This document shows, piece by piece, positions 26,428 to 33,691 of a stretch of DNA of 64,000 nucleotides; position 1 is the stretch's first letter, and each line of letters opens with the position of its first letter. Location of the stretch: assembly GCF_051903925.1 (NCBI RefSeq), contig NZ_CP173678.1, positions 2,728,001-2,792,000 of the forward strand, read 5' to 3'. The notes under the pieces were generated by a model that was given only the letters and a program-made list of their open reading frames with translations, did not search any database and was not told the origin of the DNA. The position numbers and the translations under genes were made by a program. This DNA is from G051903925 sp051903925 (GTDB lineage: Bacteria > Pseudomonadota > Alphaproteobacteria > Zavarziniales > Zavarziniaceae).

Positions 26428-27081
26428 ATGACCGACGCACCCGAGGGCGCGAAGCAGAAGCTGATCCTGTCCAAGCAGCAATGGGCGAAGCTGGGGCGCC
26501 TGCTGACCGGGCGGCCGGCCCGGCGTGACGAGCGCCTGCCGCCGGGGCAGAAACTGGTCAAGGACTGGCCGGTCCTGGACCTGGGCATCCAGCCGCACGT
26601 CGATCCCCGCACCTGGAGCCTGGTGGTCGACGGAGCCGTTGCCAATCCCCTCAGCCTGGACCTGCCGGGGTTCCTGGCACTGCCCCAGGTGCAGGACGTG
26701 TCCGACATTCACTGCGTCACGTCCTGGTCGCGCTATGACAATCGCTGGTCAGGTGTCGCCGGCGCCGACCTGCTGGCGGCGGCGCAGCCGACGGACGCGG
26801 CGCGGCACGTCCTGTTCCATGCCCATGACGGCTACACGACCAACGTGCCGCTTGAGGAGCTGGCGCGGCCGGGCGCGCTGCTGGCCACGCACTGGGAGGG
26901 CAAGCCGCTCAGCCGCGAGCATGGCGGCCCGGTGCGCGTGGTCATTCCGCAGCTCTACTTCTGGAAGAGCGCCAAGTGGATCAAGCGGATCGAGGTCCTG
27001 GCCGAGGACGAGCCCGGCTTCTGGGAGCGCAACGGCTACCACAATTTCGGCGACCCCTGGGAAGAGCAGCGCTACGGCTGA
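26428..27081 (+). CDS. Molybdopterin-dependent oxidoreductase, sulfite-oxidase fold
   Basis: The product has 217 residues. The catalytic molybdenum-ligand cysteine is Cys96 in SDIHCVTSWSRYDN; HDGYTTNVPLEEL and GGPVRVVIPQLYFWKSAKW complete the sulfite-oxidase core. There is no Tat signal or dimerisation domain, so this is a short cytoplasmic-looking member, similar to YuiH. Its substrate is unknown. It starts 19 bases after smpB and its last ten bases overlap the convergent uracil-DNA glycosylase gene. It is a second member of this fold in the window (see msrP). Confidence 0.85.
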   Translation: MTDAPEGAKQKLILSKQQWAKLGRLLTGRPARRDERLPPGQKLVKDWPVLDLGIQPHVDPRTWSLVVDGAVANPLSLDLPGFLALPQVQDVSDIHCVTSWSRYDNRWSGVAGADLLAAAQPTDAARHVLFHAHDGYTTNVPLEELARPGALLATHWEGKPLSREHGGPVRVVIPQLYFWKSAKWIKRIEVLAEDEPGFWERNGYHNFGDPWEEQRYG

Positions 27082-27731
27082 GCATCCAGGTATGCGCGCG
27101 CGGCGGCGAAGACCGCGTTGAACATCGCCGGCGTCAGGCGGCCCGTATTGGTGTTGTAGCGCGAGCAGTGGAAGCTGTCGAACAGGGTCAGGCCGCCGGG
27201 CAGGTCATGGCGCGCGCCATGGGCAAAGCGGGCGGCGGAAAGCTTCAGCCCGCGCGTGGCCAGCAGGCTGTCATGCGCGATGCGGCCCAGGGCCACCACC
27301 GCGCGGACGCCCGCCAGCGCCTCCAGCTCGTACCGCAGGAACTGGCGACAGGTCGCGATTTCCTGTGTCGTCGGCTTGTTCTCTGGCGGCAGGCAGCGCA
27401 CGGAATTCACAATGCGCGCATCGACCAGAACCAGCTCGTCGTCCGGCTCGGCGGCGTAGCGCCCCCGCGCGAAGCCATGGGCCAGAAGCGTGTCATAGAG
27501 CAGGATGCCGGCATGATCGCCCGTGAACGGCCGCCCGGTGCGGTTGGCGCCGTTCAGGCCGGGGGCCAGGCCCAGGATCAGGAGGCGAGCCCCGGCCGGA
27601 CCGAAGCTGGGCACCGGCGCGTTGTGCCAGTCGGGATGCCGGACACGCAGCTCGTCCCGCAGGCCGACCAGGCGGGGACATAGCGGACAGTCCCGCGCCG
27701 GCGCCGGCGGCGCCGCGACATCGCTCACCAT
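27072..27731 (-). CDS. Uracil-DNA glycosylase, family 5 (UdgB type)
   Basis: The product has 219 residues. CPLCPRLVGLRDE at the N-terminus supplies two cysteines of the iron-sulfur cluster. GLAPGLNGANRTGRPFTGD is the motif 1 region and SFHCSRYNTNTGRLTPAMF the motif 2 region of family 5 enzymes, which lack the polar catalytic residue of family 1. It removes uracil and related bases from DNA. I chose the ATG at 27731; further upstream in-frame sequence is proline/arginine-rich and unlike the family. Confidence 0.88.
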   Translation of the reverse strand: MVSDVAAPPAPARDCPLCPRLVGLRDELRVRHPDWHNAPVPSFGPAGARLLILGLAPGLNGANRTGRPFTGDHAGILLYDTLLAHGFARGRYAAEPDDELVLVDARIVNSVRCLPPENKPTTQEIATCRQFLRYELEALAGVRAVVALGRIAHDSLLATRGLKLSAARFAHGARHDLPGGLTLFDSFHCSRYNTNTGRLTPAMFNAVFAAARAYLDAQP

Positions 27732-27741
27732 GGGAGGCCGC

Positions 27742-28398
27742 TCAGTAGCGGGTGGTGCGCGGCGGGGTGGAGGCGTAGCTCTCCTCCTCGTCCCGGTAGT
27801 CGCGTTCGCGCCAGGCCTGCTCGCGCGCATTGGGGTCGCGCTGGTGCTCGCGCATGTTCTGCTCGCGCAGGGCAGGGTCGCGCTGGATGTGCTCCGCCAG
27901 CTGCTGCAGCTCCAGGAACGTATCGGCCTGGCGCCGCAGCTCGTCCGCGATCATGGGCGGCGAGGTGCGGACGGTGGACACGACCGTGGTGCGCACGCCG
28001 CGGCGCTGCACCGCCTCGATCAGGCGGCGGAAGTCGCCGTCGCCCGAGAACAGCACGACATGGTCCAGGTGGTCCGCCATTTCGAGCACGTCGATGGCGA
28101 GCTCGATATCCATGTTGCCCTTGATCCGCCGGCGGCCCTGCGCGTCGGTGAACTCCTTGGTCGACTTGGTGACCATGGTATAGCCGTTATAGTCCAGCCA
28201 ATCGATCAGCGGCCGGATCGGCGAATATTCCTGATCCTCGATCAAGGCGGTGTAGTAGAACGCCCGGATCAGGCGCCCCTGCTTCGAGAAATACGTCAGC
28301 AGGCGCTTGTAGTCGATGTCGAAGCCCAGGCCCCGTGCCGCGCCATAGAGATTGGGGCCATCAAGGAACAGGGCCAATCGTTCGTCAGGATAGAACAC
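27742..28398 (-). CDS. NYN-domain protein, LabA/DUF88 family
   Basis: The product has 218 residues. The PIN-like NYN core is clear: LFLDGPNLYGAARG (Asp13 a metal ligand), GNMDIELAIDVLEM, and LFSGDGDFRRLIEAV. These acidic clusters make a ribonuclease-like active site. After residue 165 comes a charged tail rich in Arg, Glu and Gln (REQNMREHQRDPNAREQ), probably flexible and perhaps RNA-binding. It starts with GTG at 28398. It sits between the glycosylase gene and folK as in many Alphaproteobacteria; the RNA target is unknown. Confidence 0.88.
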   Translation of the reverse strand: MFYPDERLALFLDGPNLYGAARGLGFDIDYKRLLTYFSKQGRLIRAFYYTALIEDQEYSPIRPLIDWLDYNGYTMVTKSTKEFTDAQGRRRIKGNMDIELAIDVLEMADHLDHVVLFSGDGDFRRLIEAVQRRGVRTTVVSTVRTSPPMIADELRRQADTFLELQQLAEHIQRDPALREQNMREHQRDPNAREQAWRERDYRDEEESYASTPPRTTRY

Positions 28399-28514
28399 TT
28401 TATCACCAATACATCAAATGGCGGATAATGCCTGCGATCGAATGCAAGTCTCTGCCGGTCGCGGGCCAAGTTATCCGGCGACGATAGACCCGTGCCCATG
28501 ATAGGCAAGCGCAA

Positions 28515-29024
28515 ATGATTCTCATCGCCCTGGGCGCAAATCTTCCCTCGCCGGTCGGTGCACCGGAGCAGACGCTGGACGCCGTCCTGCTACGACTTCA
28601 GGCGGACAACATCCGCGTCATTGCCCGCTCGTCCTGGTGGGAGAGCGAAGCCCTGCCGCCGGAGGGACGCCCGGCGGATCGGCAGCCGCGCTTCGTCAAC
28701 GGCGTCGCGGCGGTCGCGACGCTGCTGCCGCCGCCGGTGCTGCTGGCGCACCTGCATGCGATCGAAGCGGCTTTTGGCCGGATGCGCCGCCAGCGCTGGG
28801 ATGCGCGGCCCTGCGACCTGGACCTGATCGACCATGACGGGCGGATCGGCGATGGCGACGGCGTCGTGCTGCCGCATCCGGGTCTTGCCTTGCGCGCCTT
28901 CGTCCTGCATCCGCTGGCGGAGGTGGCACCCGGTTGGCGCCACCCGGTGACCGGCCACAGCGTCGCGCATCTGATCGCAGCCCTGCCCCCCCAGCAGAAG
29001 GCATGGCGCTTTAAGCCGGCGTAA
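28515..29024 (+). CDS. folK: 2-amino-4-hydroxy-6-hydroxymethyldihydropteridine diphosphokinase
   Basis: The product has 169 residues. It has the start LIALGANLPSP, the FVNGVAAVATLLPPPVLL segment and the signature RPCDLDLIDHDG, then LPHPGLALRAFVLHPLAEVAP. HPPK transfers pyrophosphate from ATP to the pterin in folate synthesis. It is divergent from the LabA-like gene with a 116-base, AT-rich gap holding both promoters. It is not next to other folate genes here except for the distant SDR at 14683. Confidence 0.94.
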   Translation: MILIALGANLPSPVGAPEQTLDAVLLRLQADNIRVIARSSWWESEALPPEGRPADRQPRFVNGVAAVATLLPPPVLLAHLHAIEAAFGRMRRQRWDARPCDLDLIDHDGRIGDGDGVVLPHPGLALRAFVLHPLAEVAPGWRHPVTGHSVAHLIAALPPQQKAWRFKPA

Positions 29025-29098
29025 GGGAGGATCGTGCAGTCTGCGATGGCGCCCCGATGCGATCCTGTCCGGGCGATGCGTGCGAGGCGGAGGCAGTC

Positions 29099-29569
29099 AT
29101 GTGGTGGTTGAACGGCACGGCAGGGCAGATGGCGGATGCCTGGTTCGGCATGGTGCGGACCGGCATCGCGGCGGCCGAGACGATGGTCGCGGCCGGTACC
29201 GTGATCGGCCATCGCACCGCCCTGATCGCCGATGCGATGCAGCGCCCCTGGGCCGCCGACCACCGCGAACTGGGCCGCATGGTGCCTGAAAAGGTGATGG
29301 CCTTTGGCCAGTCGGGCAGCAACGTGATGCAGGCCCTGATCCAGAGCCAGCGCGAGCTTGAACGCTATTGCGGCGATGTCGGGGCCTGCGCGCGGGACAT
29401 GGCCTTTGCCGCGCCGGGCAGCCTGCCCATGGCGCGCCTTATCGACGGGGCCATGGCCCAGAGTGCCCGCGCGGCCACCAGCGGCCTGGCCGCGGTGGAC
29501 GCGGCCCTGGCGCCCATCCACAAGCGGGCCGTCGCCAATGCCCGCCGTCTGACGCGCAAGGCGGGTTAG
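29099..29569 (+). CDS. Helical phasin-like protein
   Basis: The product has 156 residues. It is almost all amphipathic helix, with a tryptophan-rich start (MWWLNGTAGQMADAWFGM) and Ala-rich helices with heptad-like spacing, then a basic C-terminus (KRAVANARRLTRKAG). This is what a small phasin, the coat protein of polyhydroxyalkanoate granules, looks like, but I see no diagnostic motif. GAGG lies just before the ATG at 29099. It converges on the RTX gene, and no polyhydroxyalkanoate synthase is present in the window. Confidence 0.45.
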   Translation: MWWLNGTAGQMADAWFGMVRTGIAAAETMVAAGTVIGHRTALIADAMQRPWAADHRELGRMVPEKVMAFGQSGSNVMQALIQSQRELERYCGDVGACARDMAFAAPGSLPMARLIDGAMAQSARAATSGLAAVDAALAPIHKRAVANARRLTRKAG

Positions 29570-29590
29570 CCGCGGTCCTCCCGGAACCCG

Positions 29591-32011
29591 TCAGAAGAAT
29601 ACGAAGTCGGTCGTACTGACCGAGTCGGGCGCGATTGCGCCCAGGTCGGCGATCCGCACGATGTCGATCGGCGTTCCGGCATCGGCGACATGGTAGATGA
29701 AGGTCCTGCCGCCGCTGGTCTGCGCCAAGACGAAAACGCCCTCGCCGTCCGAGCCGGTGCCGTTGGTGTTGAGGAAGGCGGCGACGCCTGCCGCATCCTC
29801 CACCACCCCGTTCAGGCGGATCAGGTCGGCGCCCGCCACGCTGAACATGCTGGCGGTCGTGGTCGTGACGGTCACGTTGAACGTCTCGCCGTTGAAGTCG
29901 AAGGCGCTGGTCTGGAATGCCAGCTTGTCCGTGCCGGGGAGGAAGTCGGTCAGCACGTCGGTCGACCCTTCGCGCACCAGGTAGCGGAAGACGTCGGCCG
30001 ATGCGCCCCCGGTCAACGTATCGGCGCCCAGCCCACCCGTCAGCGAATCCGTGCCGCTGCCGCCGATCATCACGTCGCCAGTGTTGGTGCCGCTGGCGAT
30101 GAGGCTGCCGCTGCTCAACGACCAGTCGACGGCCTCGAAGTTGCGGACCAGGGCCTCGTCGGCGATGGTCTGGTCGCCACCCACGACGGCAAGATTGACG
30201 ATGGCGATCGCCGTACCGCTGCCCACCAGGACGTCCTGGTTGGCGCCGCCGTCCAGCGTGTCGGCGCCGCCATTGCCGTTGATCCGGTCCAGGCCCGCGC
30301 CGCCCAGGATCGTGTTGACGCCGGTCGATCCCGTGGCGGTCAGGCCGCCGCTGCTCTGCGACCAGTCCACGTTCTCGAAACTGCGGATATCGGCGAAGTC
30401 TCCGCTCGTCTGGTCGGAACTGACGAATGCCAGATTGATGTTGGCCGAGTGGTTGCCAAGGTCGAACAGCGTGTCGCGGTCCGCCCCGCCGCCCAGGAGC
30501 GGTGAGTTCGGGCTCAACGCCCCGACATTGTATTCGATCCGATCGTTGCCGTTCCCGCCCAGGTAGGTCCCGTCATCCGCGAACTGGGTCAGGCCATTGG
30601 TGCGCAGCAGGTCCTGGCCGTCGCCGCCTGAGAATGTGTCACCGCCACCACCCGCCAGCGTGTCGTTGCCACTGCCGGCAACGATGATCACCCGATTGGC
30701 CTGGTTGGTCACCGCGCTTGCATTGACGATGTCATTGCCAGTGCCGCCGAGGATGGTGAGCGACCCGTTGTTGTTGGCCAGGACGGTGTCGTTCAGCGTC
30801 ATGGCGTTGGTGCCGTTGGCCAGGACGACCTGCTCGATTCCGCGGACGCCGTTCAGGACCTGCGTTCCCGCGCCCAGCATCACCAACTGGTCGATGGCGC
30901 CACCACCGCCCGCCGTGATCTGGTCCGACGCCGTCAGCGCGGTCGAGGTGAAGCGGAAGATGTCGGCGCCCAGGCCGCCAATGACGGTGTCGGCGCCGCC
31001 GGAGCCGGTGAAGTCGATGGCGTTCGGGCCGGTCAGGCCGGCGCCGTTGACGATGTCGTTGCCCATATTGCCGGCAATCGTCAGCACAGCGCCATGGGCC
31101 GAGCCGACCAGGGCATCGCTCAACACCATCGTGTTGTTGCCGTTGGTCAGCACGATGCGCTCGATCCCGGACACGCCTGTCAGGACCTGGGTGCCGGGCC
31201 CCAGCATCACCAGCTGGTCGACCGCAGCACCACCCCCGGCAGTCACGCGATCGGCGGCCGTGAGGGCCGTGGACGTGAAGCGGAAGATGTCGGCGCCCAG
31301 GCCCCCAAGGAATGTGTCGCTGCCGCCCGAACCCGTGACGTCGATGGCGTTGCCGCCGCTGAGACTGGCGCCATTGACCAGGTCGTTGCCCATGTTGCCG
31401 GTGATGGTCAACACGTCGCCATTGGCCGAGCCGACAAAGGCATCATTGAGGATGACGGTGTTGTTGCCATTGGCCAGGGTGATGCGCTCGATGCCGGTGA
31501 CGCCGGCCAGGGCGACCGAGCCGGCGGAGGTCAGGACCAACTGGTCGACGGCCGTGCCGCCCCCGCCCGTCACCCGGTCGGCCGCCGTCAGTGCGGTCGC
31601 CGTAAAGCGGAAGGTGTCGGCGCCCAGGCCGCCAATGACCGTATCAACCCCGCCTGAACCCGTGATGTCGATTGCGTTGCCGCCGGTCAGCGCGCTGGCA
31701 TCGACACTGTCATTGCCCATGTTGCCAGCGATGCTGAGCACGGCACCCGTGGCGGAGGCCACGAGCGCGTCGGTCAGCGTGAGCGTATTGGCGCCATTGG
31801 CGAGCGTGATCAGCTCAATCCCGCTGACGCGGGCAAAGGCACCAGCGGCGACCGTGCCGGCCGTCGTGAAGCGGAGCTGATCGATCGCGGCGCCCCCGCC
31901 ACCGGCGACCGTATCGGTCCCGGCAAGATGCGTGGTCTGGAAGTTGAACAGGTCGGCAGCGACGCCGCCGATGAAGGAATCGACCCCGACCGATCCGGTG
32001 AACGTCGCCAT
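29591..32011 (-). CDS. Secreted RTX-like repeat protein with three 109-residue tandem units
   Basis: The product has 806 residues and no signal peptide. Residues 63-389 hold three tandem units of 109 residues each (GIERITLANGNNT near the start, GNMGND in the middle, GLGADIFRF late), with partial copies at each end. Further on come calcium-binding nonapeptides of the RTX type (GGNGND, GGAGLD, GGADTLDGG, GGLGADTLTGG) and a C-terminal block ending VSTTDFVFF, consistent with an uncleaved type I secretion signal. It is probably an exported calcium-folded adhesin or surface protein. No ABC exporter, membrane-fusion or TolC gene lies nearby. GGAG precedes the ATG at 32011; an in-frame GTG lies four codons upstream. 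Confidence 0.85.
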   Translation of the reverse strand: MATFTGSVGVDSFIGGVAADLFNFQTTHLAGTDTVAGGGGAAIDQLRFTTAGTVAAGAFARVSGIELITLANGANTLTLTDALVASATGAVLSIAGNMGNDSVDASALTGGNAIDITGSGGVDTVIGGLGADTFRFTATALTAADRVTGGGGTAVDQLVLTSAGSVALAGVTGIERITLANGNNTVILNDAFVGSANGDVLTITGNMGNDLVNGASLSGGNAIDVTGSGGSDTFLGGLGADIFRFTSTALTAADRVTAGGGAAVDQLVMLGPGTQVLTGVSGIERIVLTNGNNTMVLSDALVGSAHGAVLTIAGNMGNDIVNGAGLTGPNAIDFTGSGGADTVIGGLGADIFRFTSTALTASDQITAGGGGAIDQLVMLGAGTQVLNGVRGIEQVVLANGTNAMTLNDTVLANNNGSLTILGGTGNDIVNASAVTNQANRVIIVAGSGNDTLAGGGGDTFSGGDGQDLLRTNGLTQFADDGTYLGGNGNDRIEYNVGALSPNSPLLGGGADRDTLFDLGNHSANINLAFVSSDQTSGDFADIRSFENVDWSQSSGGLTATGSTGVNTILGGAGLDRINGNGGADTLDGGANQDVLVGSGTAIAIVNLAVVGGDQTIADEALVRNFEAVDWSLSSGSLIASGTNTGDVMIGGSGTDSLTGGLGADTLTGGASADVFRYLVREGSTDVLTDFLPGTDKLAFQTSAFDFNGETFNVTVTTTTASMFSVAGADLIRLNGVVEDAAGVAAFLNTNGTGSDGEGVFVLAQTSGGRTFIYHVADAGTPIDIVRIADLGAIAPDSVSTTDFVFF
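30845..31825. repeat. Three tandem 327-bp repeats inside the RTX gene
   Basis: The units are 31825-31499, 31498-31172 and 31171-30845, each exactly 109 codons. They stay close in sequence (for example GLGADIFRFTSTALT in units 2 and 3), which makes the region liable to unequal crossing-over and to assembly errors. Confidence 0.85.
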
Positions 32012-32137
32012 CTGCAACTCCACACTTCAGCGGCGCGTCGCCCGCGCGTCTACCACGTCGGAACGATCCCATGGTGCATGCCGCCAAGTCCAGCCGGACA
32101 CGCGCGGCACGCGCATTGGTCGGTGTCTGGCCGCCTG

Positions 32138-32320
32138 TCAGTGCCGCGGCTGGCGGCCGGGTGCGGGCGACCGTTCGGCCGGCTCGTCCAACCAGGCGAG
32201 ACGGTCCAGCACGTGGCCCAGGTCCATGCGGGCCAGACGGCAGCGTTCTAGAAGCGGACCGATCTCGGCCAGGACAAGGCGGAAGTTGCCAAGGGAGGCA
32301 TCGCTTGGCGTGTCACGCAT
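32138..32320 (-). CDS. Small hypothetical protein
   Basis: The 60-residue reading frame has a helical core (FRLVLAEIGPLLERCRLARMDLGHVLDRLAWLD, read in pieces) and a short charged tail. AAAGGGTGA precedes the ATG at 32320 at plausible spacing. It fills the gap between the RTX gene and the PPOX gene on the same strand. I do not recognise it; a chance frame in G+C-rich DNA cannot be ruled out. Confidence 0.4.
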   Translation of the reverse strand: MRDTPSDASLGNFRLVLAEIGPLLERCRLARMDLGHVLDRLAWLDEPAERSPAPGRQPRH

Positions 32321-32401
32321 GGGTCACCCTTTCGTTGCACGCGACAGCAAACGCCACAGGCGCGATCGGTTCCCTGGGAGCCTGCGCCAAGTCCCTGCGG
32401 C

Positions 32402-33058
32402 TCAGTACATCGTCGCCTTGTAGTCCTCTTCGAGCTGGGCATCGACGGACTTCACCACCGCCGGGTCGGCCGGTTGTCCGCTGAGCTGTTCCATCACGAT
32501 CTGCGCCAGGCTGGGCAGGTCGCCGCGCGCCTGTCGTGCCTCGTCCTGCCAGAGATGCGAGCGTCGGAACGCCTTGGCGCAATGCAGGAAGGCCTCGCGC
32601 ACGGAAAGGACGATGCCCAGCCGCGGGGTGCGGCCCTGTTCGGCGCATTGCGCCAGCAGGGCCTGGTCGGCGGTCACGCGGGCGGTGCCATTGACGCGCA
32701 GGGTCTCCTCGATGCCCGGGATCATGAAGATGACGGCGCATTCGGGGTTGTCGATGATGTTGACCAGCGTATCGGCCCGGTTGTTGCCGGGACGATCCGG
32801 GATCAGCAGGGTCCCGTCATCCAGGACCTTGACGAAGCCGGGCGGGTCGCCGCGGGGCGAGGTGTCGCCCCGACCGTCCGCATCGGCCGTACCGATTACC
32901 AGGAAGGGCGACTTGGCGATGAAGGTCCGGGCATGGCGGTCCAGGCGGGGGATCGCCTTGCGCAGCACAAGGTCGCTGGGCTCGCCCAGGACCGCGCGCA
33001 AGGCCTCGCGGCTGTCGATCCATGTGGTGGCCGCCCCGGCCGATGGTGCCCCGGTCAT
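32402..33058 (-). CDS. PPOX-type flavin-nucleotide-binding protein
   Basis: The product has 218 residues. The split-barrel flavin fold is shown by FLVIGTADADGRGDTSPRGD and GTLLIPDRPGNNRADTLVNI; CAVIFMIPG then ETLRVNGTARVT closes the barrel. It belongs to the subgroup of pyridoxamine 5'-phosphate-oxidase-like proteins that reduce or sense small molecules; some relatives are linked to haem use. GGGGGAG precedes the ATG at 33058. A Fur-like palindrome lies 78 bases upstream, closely matching one before the TonB receptor gene, so iron control is likely. Confidence 0.82.
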   Translation of the reverse strand: MTGAPSAGAATTWIDSREALRAVLGEPSDLVLRKAIPRLDRHARTFIAKSPFLVIGTADADGRGDTSPRGDPPGFVKVLDDGTLLIPDRPGNNRADTLVNIIDNPECAVIFMIPGIEETLRVNGTARVTADQALLAQCAEQGRTPRLGIVLSVREAFLHCAKAFRRSHLWQDEARQARGDLPSLAQIVMEQLSGQPADPAVVKSVDAQLEEDYKATMY

Positions 33059-33135
33059 GTCCACTCCCCCTGTTCGACGCCGTATTGGTTCACGTTCCGG
33101 CCGGAGTGTCGCAAGGCGGGCGGGGGGATGCAAGA

Positions 33136-33158
33136 TTATTGAGAATCGTTCGCGATAA
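33136..33158. promoter_or_regulatory. Fur-like box upstream of the PPOX gene
   Basis: A 23-base imperfect palindrome, TTATTGAGAATCG followed by TTCGCGATAA, has 8 of 11 positions paired around a central C. It matches the site at 36014-36036 at 18 of 23 bases. It lies between the minus-strand PPOX gene and plus-strand rpoZ, nearer the former. Confidence 0.55.
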
Positions 33159-33194
33159 CAGCGAAATCACAGCCATCTCACGCCCCGTCGCGCC

Positions 33195-33223
33195 TTGCAG
33201 GTCCTAGGCTGGGGCCGTATGTT
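33195..33223 (+). promoter_or_regulatory. Putative rpoZ promoter
   Basis: TTGCAG (33195-33200) and TATGTT (33218-33223) are separated by 17 bases, placing transcription start near 33230, about 32 bases before the rpoZ ATG. Confidence 0.4.
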
Positions 33224-33261
33224 GAAGGGCTGAATCCCCCAGTTCCCGGAAGTGAGCGTTC

Positions 33262-33630
33262 ATGGCACGCGTGACTGTCGAAGACTGCGTCGAGCAGGTC
33301 CCCAATCGGTTCACCCTCGTCCTGCTGGCCGCCCAGCGGGCGCGGGCGATCTCGGCCGGCGCGCCGCTGACACTCGACCGCGACAACGACAAGAACCCGG
33401 TCGTGGCCCTGCGCGAGATCGCGGACGAGACGGTCAGCGTCGAGACGCTGCACGAGGGGATGATCCACGGCATGCAGGTCCATGTCGAGACGGACGAGCC
33501 GGTCGAGGACGACATGCCCCGCCTGATGGCCGGGCAGGAGCTGACGCCGCCCGAGCTCTCGAACGAGGCGTTCGACCGCACGATGGCGGGCCTGGCCGAC
33601 GAGCTGGACAAGGCGTTCGGCGACGACTGA
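33262..33630 (+). CDS. rpoZ: DNA-directed RNA polymerase omega subunit
   Basis: The product has 122 residues. It begins MARVTVEDCVEQVPNRFTLV and contains AAQRARAIS and NPVVALREIADETVS, the conserved omega core that latches the beta-prime subunit. The acidic C-terminal half is longer than in gammaproteobacteria, as usual in this class. It precedes the RelA/SpoT gene by 61 bases, a widespread arrangement that links omega to ppGpp. Confidence 0.96.
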   Translation: MARVTVEDCVEQVPNRFTLVLLAAQRARAISAGAPLTLDRDNDKNPVVALREIADETVSVETLHEGMIHGMQVHVETDEPVEDDMPRLMAGQELTPPELSNEAFDRTMAGLADELDKAFGDD

Positions 33631-33691
33631 GCAGGGCGAGGATTTCCAGGGCAGGGCAGGCAGGCGCAACGGCAGGGGGGCGGGACGGACG

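Noticed and set aside
30845..31825. Regularly spaced repeats considered as a CRISPR array
   Set aside because: The period is 327 bases, the repeats are coding and extend through the whole unit with no spacers.
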